In this document: one piece after another, positions 61,526 through 64,000 of the stretch
Position numbering within the stretch: position 1 is the stretch's first letter
Layout: every line of letters begins with the position of its first letter
Source: Thermovenabulum sp049723235
Lineage (GTDB): Bacteria > Bacillota > Thermosediminibacteria > Thermosediminibacterales > Thermosediminibacteraceae
DNA: 64,000 nucleotides
Direction: 5' to 3'
Assembly (NCBI RefSeq): GCF_049723235.1
Contig: NZ_JBNARB010000001.1
Location: 62,001-126,000 of the forward strand
Notes under the pieces: model-generated
What the model saw: the letters and a program-made list of their open reading frames with translations, nothing else
Told to the model about the DNA's origin: nothing
The model's database searches: none
Position numbers and translations under genes: made by a program

Positions 61526-63115
61526 ATGCCAAAAAAAAACTGCGAGATTTCTTCCAAAGTAGATTACAGCCTTCTGGCTAAAAAACAAATTCTTGAATTT
61601 CTTGAAGGACTTAAGGGGAAAGACTATACGGTAAAAGAATTGAACCGTTCGATGAAAAAATTATTTAAAATGGGCAAAATGGTGGTGCCAGTTTGCTTAT
61701 CCAAGTTAAAGGAAAGTGATGAAGAACTGGCACCAATAATTTGTTATGCTTTAGAATACGCCAATGATTATTCCCTTGTAAGTCCTCTAATGGATATATT
61801 GATTATGCCCGGCGTTTCGGACAAGGTCAAAACAAGGATACTTTCCGTGCTTGCTCATTACGGAGTGGATGCAACCGAGCTGCCCTTAGAATACATCTTA
61901 AAGGATTACAATAGAATTACCCGGGTATCCATGATGGAAATGCTTGAGGATATAAACAGGGATTATTTTTTAATCCCTTATATACTGGAGGACCTTCAGG
62001 ATTTTCCTTTAGAATCCAAGTTAAACTATATTTACGATATAGGTTGTTACAGGATGGAAAAATCGATCCCCTTGCTGGAGGTTCTTGCAAAAGTGGATGA
62101 AGCCCCCGTAGCAGAAGAAGCAGTAAAAGCAATAAGTAAAATAAAAACGGGGAAGGCTTTGTTTGTTTTAAACAGGTTGCTAAAGCAGTTAAAGGATGAA
62201 AAGGTAAAAAAGATAATAGAGAGGGAAATTCTAAGACTAAAATTTTCCGGCATATGCGAAAGCACCTTCGAACGACCATTTAAACTTAAGCAGCCCTATA
62301 AAATATTGCTTACCGCCATAGATGGGCTCGGGAGCAGGGCTTTATGGGTGGTTTGGAAACACCCTCTTTTAAAAAGAAAATACTGTTCCGTCAGCTTTCT
62401 TATAAATATTTCTTCGGGAATAAAGGACTGCTGGAGCGTTTCCCGCTTAAGCTTGAAGGAATTCAAGGAATCGTCAAAAGACCTGTCGAGAACCACTGTT
62501 ATTGCCGAAATAGATGGCAGTTATGCAATAAAGCTTTTGGAGGATGCCATATGGCAGAATAATAAATCGGGAAATCCGCTGCCCTATCAGTATTATTTCT
62601 GGCAGGGGGTAATCGAAGATAGCTTATCCACCGAAATAGTTCCAACCCCTTATATACCTGACTTTAATGAATACGATTTAGGTGAAATAAAATTGAACCA
62701 TAATTATCTAATAAAAAATTTCGAACTACTAAATTACCCTTTGTTTGAAGATTGGTTTTTCTCGGAACCAAAGGTATACGATTTTGCAGAAGAATATAAA
62801 TCTAAAAAAGGGTTTTTTCTTAAAAAACTTACTTTGGAAAAAACTGAAAAATTATTTTTTCAGTTTACGGAAGAAATAATTTTGCCCCGGTTGAATATTT
62901 TAAAAAGAATGCTGGAGCTTTCGGCGGATTTTTTGAGACTTTTGGATGAGAAAGAGTTAGTAAAAGTAGTGCTTTCGGCAATCCTCCATTTGGATATGCA
63001 GCCTATATATTATCACCCACTAATACAGAGAATAATAATTGAAAGCCTGAAAGTTGCTCTGACAAACTTGAAAAATGGTTTTGATATAAGGTTGAACCCT
63101 GAAGTCTTCGATTAA
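61526..63115 (+). CDS. Conserved hypothetical protein with HEAT-like repeats
   Basis: 529 residues. I do not recognise a named family. The first 240 residues are helical with HEAT/PBS-like repeats (P-V-C-L-S-K-L-K-E-S-D-E-E-L and V-A-E-E-A-V-K-A-I-S-K-I). The second half is mixed, aromatic-rich, with no catalytic motif I can see. It may scaffold something. ATG 61526 lies behind AAGGAG (61512-61517); TTG 61508 precedes that site. Between the aldolase gene and metK, maybe one transcript. Confidence 0.6.
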   Translation: MPKKNCEISSKVDYSLLAKKQILEFLEGLKGKDYTVKELNRSMKKLFKMGKMVVPVCLSKLKESDEELAPIICYALEYANDYSLVSPLMDILIMPGVSDKVKTRILSVLAHYGVDATELPLEYILKDYNRITRVSMMEMLEDINRDYFLIPYILEDLQDFPLESKLNYIYDIGCYRMEKSIPLLEVLAKVDEAPVAEEAVKAISKIKTGKALFVLNRLLKQLKDEKVKKIIEREILRLKFSGICESTFERPFKLKQPYKILLTAIDGLGSRALWVVWKHPLLKRKYCSVSFLINISSGIKDCWSVSRLSLKEFKESSKDLSRTTVIAEIDGSYAIKLLEDAIWQNNKSGNPLPYQYYFWQGVIEDSLSTEIVPTPYIPDFNEYDLGEIKLNHNYLIKNFELLNYPLFEDWFFSEPKVYDFAEEYKSKKGFFLKKLTLEKTEKLFFQFTEEIILPRLNILKRMLELSADFLRLLDEKELVKVVLSAILHLDMQPIYYHPLIQRIIIESLKVALTNLKNGFDIRLNPEVFD

Positions 63116-63150
63116 TTTATACTATTATGAAACACGAGGAGGTATGACTC

Positions 63151-64000
63151 TTGGCAAAAAGATATCTTTTTACATCCGAATCCGTAACTGAAGGACATCC
63201 CGATAAGATTTGCGACCAGATATCCGATGCAATCCTTGATGCAATTTTAGAGAAGGACCCGATGGCAAGGGTTGCCTGTGAAACTGCCGCAACGACGGGA
63301 CTTGTACTGGTGATGGGGGAAATCACCTGCGAATGCTATGTGGATATACCCAAAATTGTGAGAGAGACAATAAGAGAAATAGGGTACACAAGGGCAAAAT
63401 ACGGTTTTGACTGCGATACCTGTGCGGTAATTACCGCTATTGACGAACAGTCCCCGGATATAGCTATAGGGGTAAATACTGCTCTGGAAATCAGGGAAGG
63501 TGAATTTCAGGACGAACTTGACAAAATCGGTGCGGGAGATCAGGGCATGATGTTCGGGTTTGCGGTGGACGAGACTCCGGAATTAATGCCCATGCCGATT
63601 ATGCTCGCCCACAAACTGGCCAGAAGACTTGCGGAAGTAAGAAAAACAAAACTCTTACCCTATTTAAGGCCCGATGGGAAGACCCAGGTAACTATAGAAT
63701 ACGAAGATGGAAGACCGGTAAGGGTAGATAAAATAGTTGTCTCCGCTCAGCATAAATCCACCATTGACCTTGCTACACTAAAGCAGGATATTATCGAGGA
63801 AGTAATAAAAAAGGTTGTTCCTGAAGAGCTGATGGACAAGAATACTAAATTTTATATTAATCCTACAGGAAGATTTGTTATCGGAGGTCCTCACGGAGAT
63901 TCGGGATTGACGGGAAGAAAGATAATAGTTGATACTTATGGGGGTTATGCAAGACACGGCGGCGGTGCTTTTTCCGGAAAAGATCCGACAAAGGTGGACC
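63151..64000 (+). CDS. metK: S-adenosylmethionine synthetase (3' truncated by window edge)
   Basis: 283 residues seen of about 395. TTG start at 63151, eight bases behind GAGGAGGT, gives the standard M-A-K-R-Y-L-F-T-S-E-S-V-T-E-G-H-P-D-K. G-A-G-D-Q-G-M-M-F-G and the G-R-F-V-I-G-G-P-H-G-D-S-G-L-T-G-R-K signature (near the edge) are present. It makes SAM from methionine and ATP; completes the methionine/MTA theme of the area. Confidence 0.96.
   Translation, partial: MAKRYLFTSESVTEGHPDKICDQISDAILDAILEKDPMARVACETAATTGLVLVMGEITCECYVDIPKIVRETIREIGYTRAKYGFDCDTCAVITAIDEQSPDIAIGVNTALEIREGEFQDELDKIGAGDQGMMFGFAVDETPELMPMPIMLAHKLARRLAEVRKTKLLPYLRPDGKTQVTIEYEDGRPVRVDKIVVSAQHKSTIDLATLKQDIIEEVIKKVVPEELMDKNTKFYINPTGRFVIGGPHGDSGLTGRKIIVDTYGGYARHGGGAFSGKDPTKVD

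Noticed and set aside
63116..63150. SAM riboswitch in front of metK
   Set aside because: Only 35 bases separate metK from the previous gene, too short for an S-box or related aptamer.
1..64000. CRISPR array or prophage
   Set aside because: No regularly spaced direct repeats and no phage structural, integrase or lysis genes were seen on reading through.

Overview
The window reads as part of a low-to-moderate GC Gram-positive chromosome, most likely a strictly anaerobic and probably thermophilic member of the Clostridia (a Thermosediminibacter/Moorella-like lifestyle is my inference). Reasons: strong GGAGG-type ribosome sites with many GTG/TTG starts, a CIRCE-controlled groESL, a ydaO-type c-di-AMP riboswitch, a spore-type GH18 hydrolase, PhoP boxes of the Firmicutes type, ferredoxin-linked redox enzymes, a large molybdopterin block, and archaeal-type enzymes (type V FBP aldolase/phosphatase, a two-ring CDC48 ATPase). 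No phage and no CRISPR array was seen; the only mobile DNA is a truncated TnpB relic.

Layout. 1-1.6 kb: tail of a KDG kinase and its IclR regulator, then convergent ddl. 2.8-5.2 kb: polar amino acid ABC transporter. 5.3-8.3 kb: MFS transporter, iron alcohol dehydrogenase, DNA alkyl transferase. 8.4-11.5 kb: a sigma-A-type promoter, a c-di-AMP riboswitch with terminator and antiterminator, then a two-gene operon for an opine-dehydrogenase-like enzyme and a cobalamin-dependent mutase-like protein; this is the most unusual unit here. 11.8-13.1 kb: thioesterase, divergent Lgt, tRNA-Arg(CCG). 13.2-20.7 kb (minus strand): an oxalate module with an OxlT-like carrier, three subunits matching oxalate oxidoreductase in length and active-site residues, a CDC48-type ATPase and a GntR/FCD regulator, with a palindrome in front of the oxidoreductase genes that fits the regulator. 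20.9-24.5 kb: SLH protein, GH18 hydrolase, P-loop/Asp23 fusion. 24.6-30.4 kb: three-gene NuoE/NuoF/NuoG-GltD complex resembling the Sporomusa-type bifurcating transhydrogenase. 30.6-33.6 kb: two HgdB-like proteins and an HgdC-like activase. 33.8-36.9 kb: FHA, FtsW/RodA and class B PBP. 36.9-39.1 kb: two transporters. 39.2-44.8 kb: molybdenum cofactor operon (moeA, moeA-PBP, moaA, moaC, MOSC, mogA). 45-47 kb: groESL. 47-49 kb: ferredoxin-like protein, truncated TnpB with its omega-RNA region, ArsR regulator. 49.3-53 kb: GntR/UTRA regulator, nagB, folate cyclo-ligase, guaA. 53-55.8 kb: pstS, pstC, pstA with two triple PhoP boxes and no pstB. 56-57 kb: FBP aldolase/phosphatase. 57.4-59 kb: NSS transporter with a 34-residue MetS-like partner. 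59.2-64 kb: ureohydrolase, MTA phosphorylase, class II aldolase, a HEAT-like unknown and the start of metK, which together suggest methylthioadenosine salvage.

How it fits together (inference): oxalate would enter through the OxlT-like carrier and be split to CO2 with electrons going to ferredoxin; the 24.6-30.4 kb flavo-iron-sulfur complex could move such electrons among ferredoxin, NAD and NADP; the cofactor operon would supply molybdopterin enzymes that lie elsewhere. All functional statements rest on reading motifs and context by eye; no database search was run.
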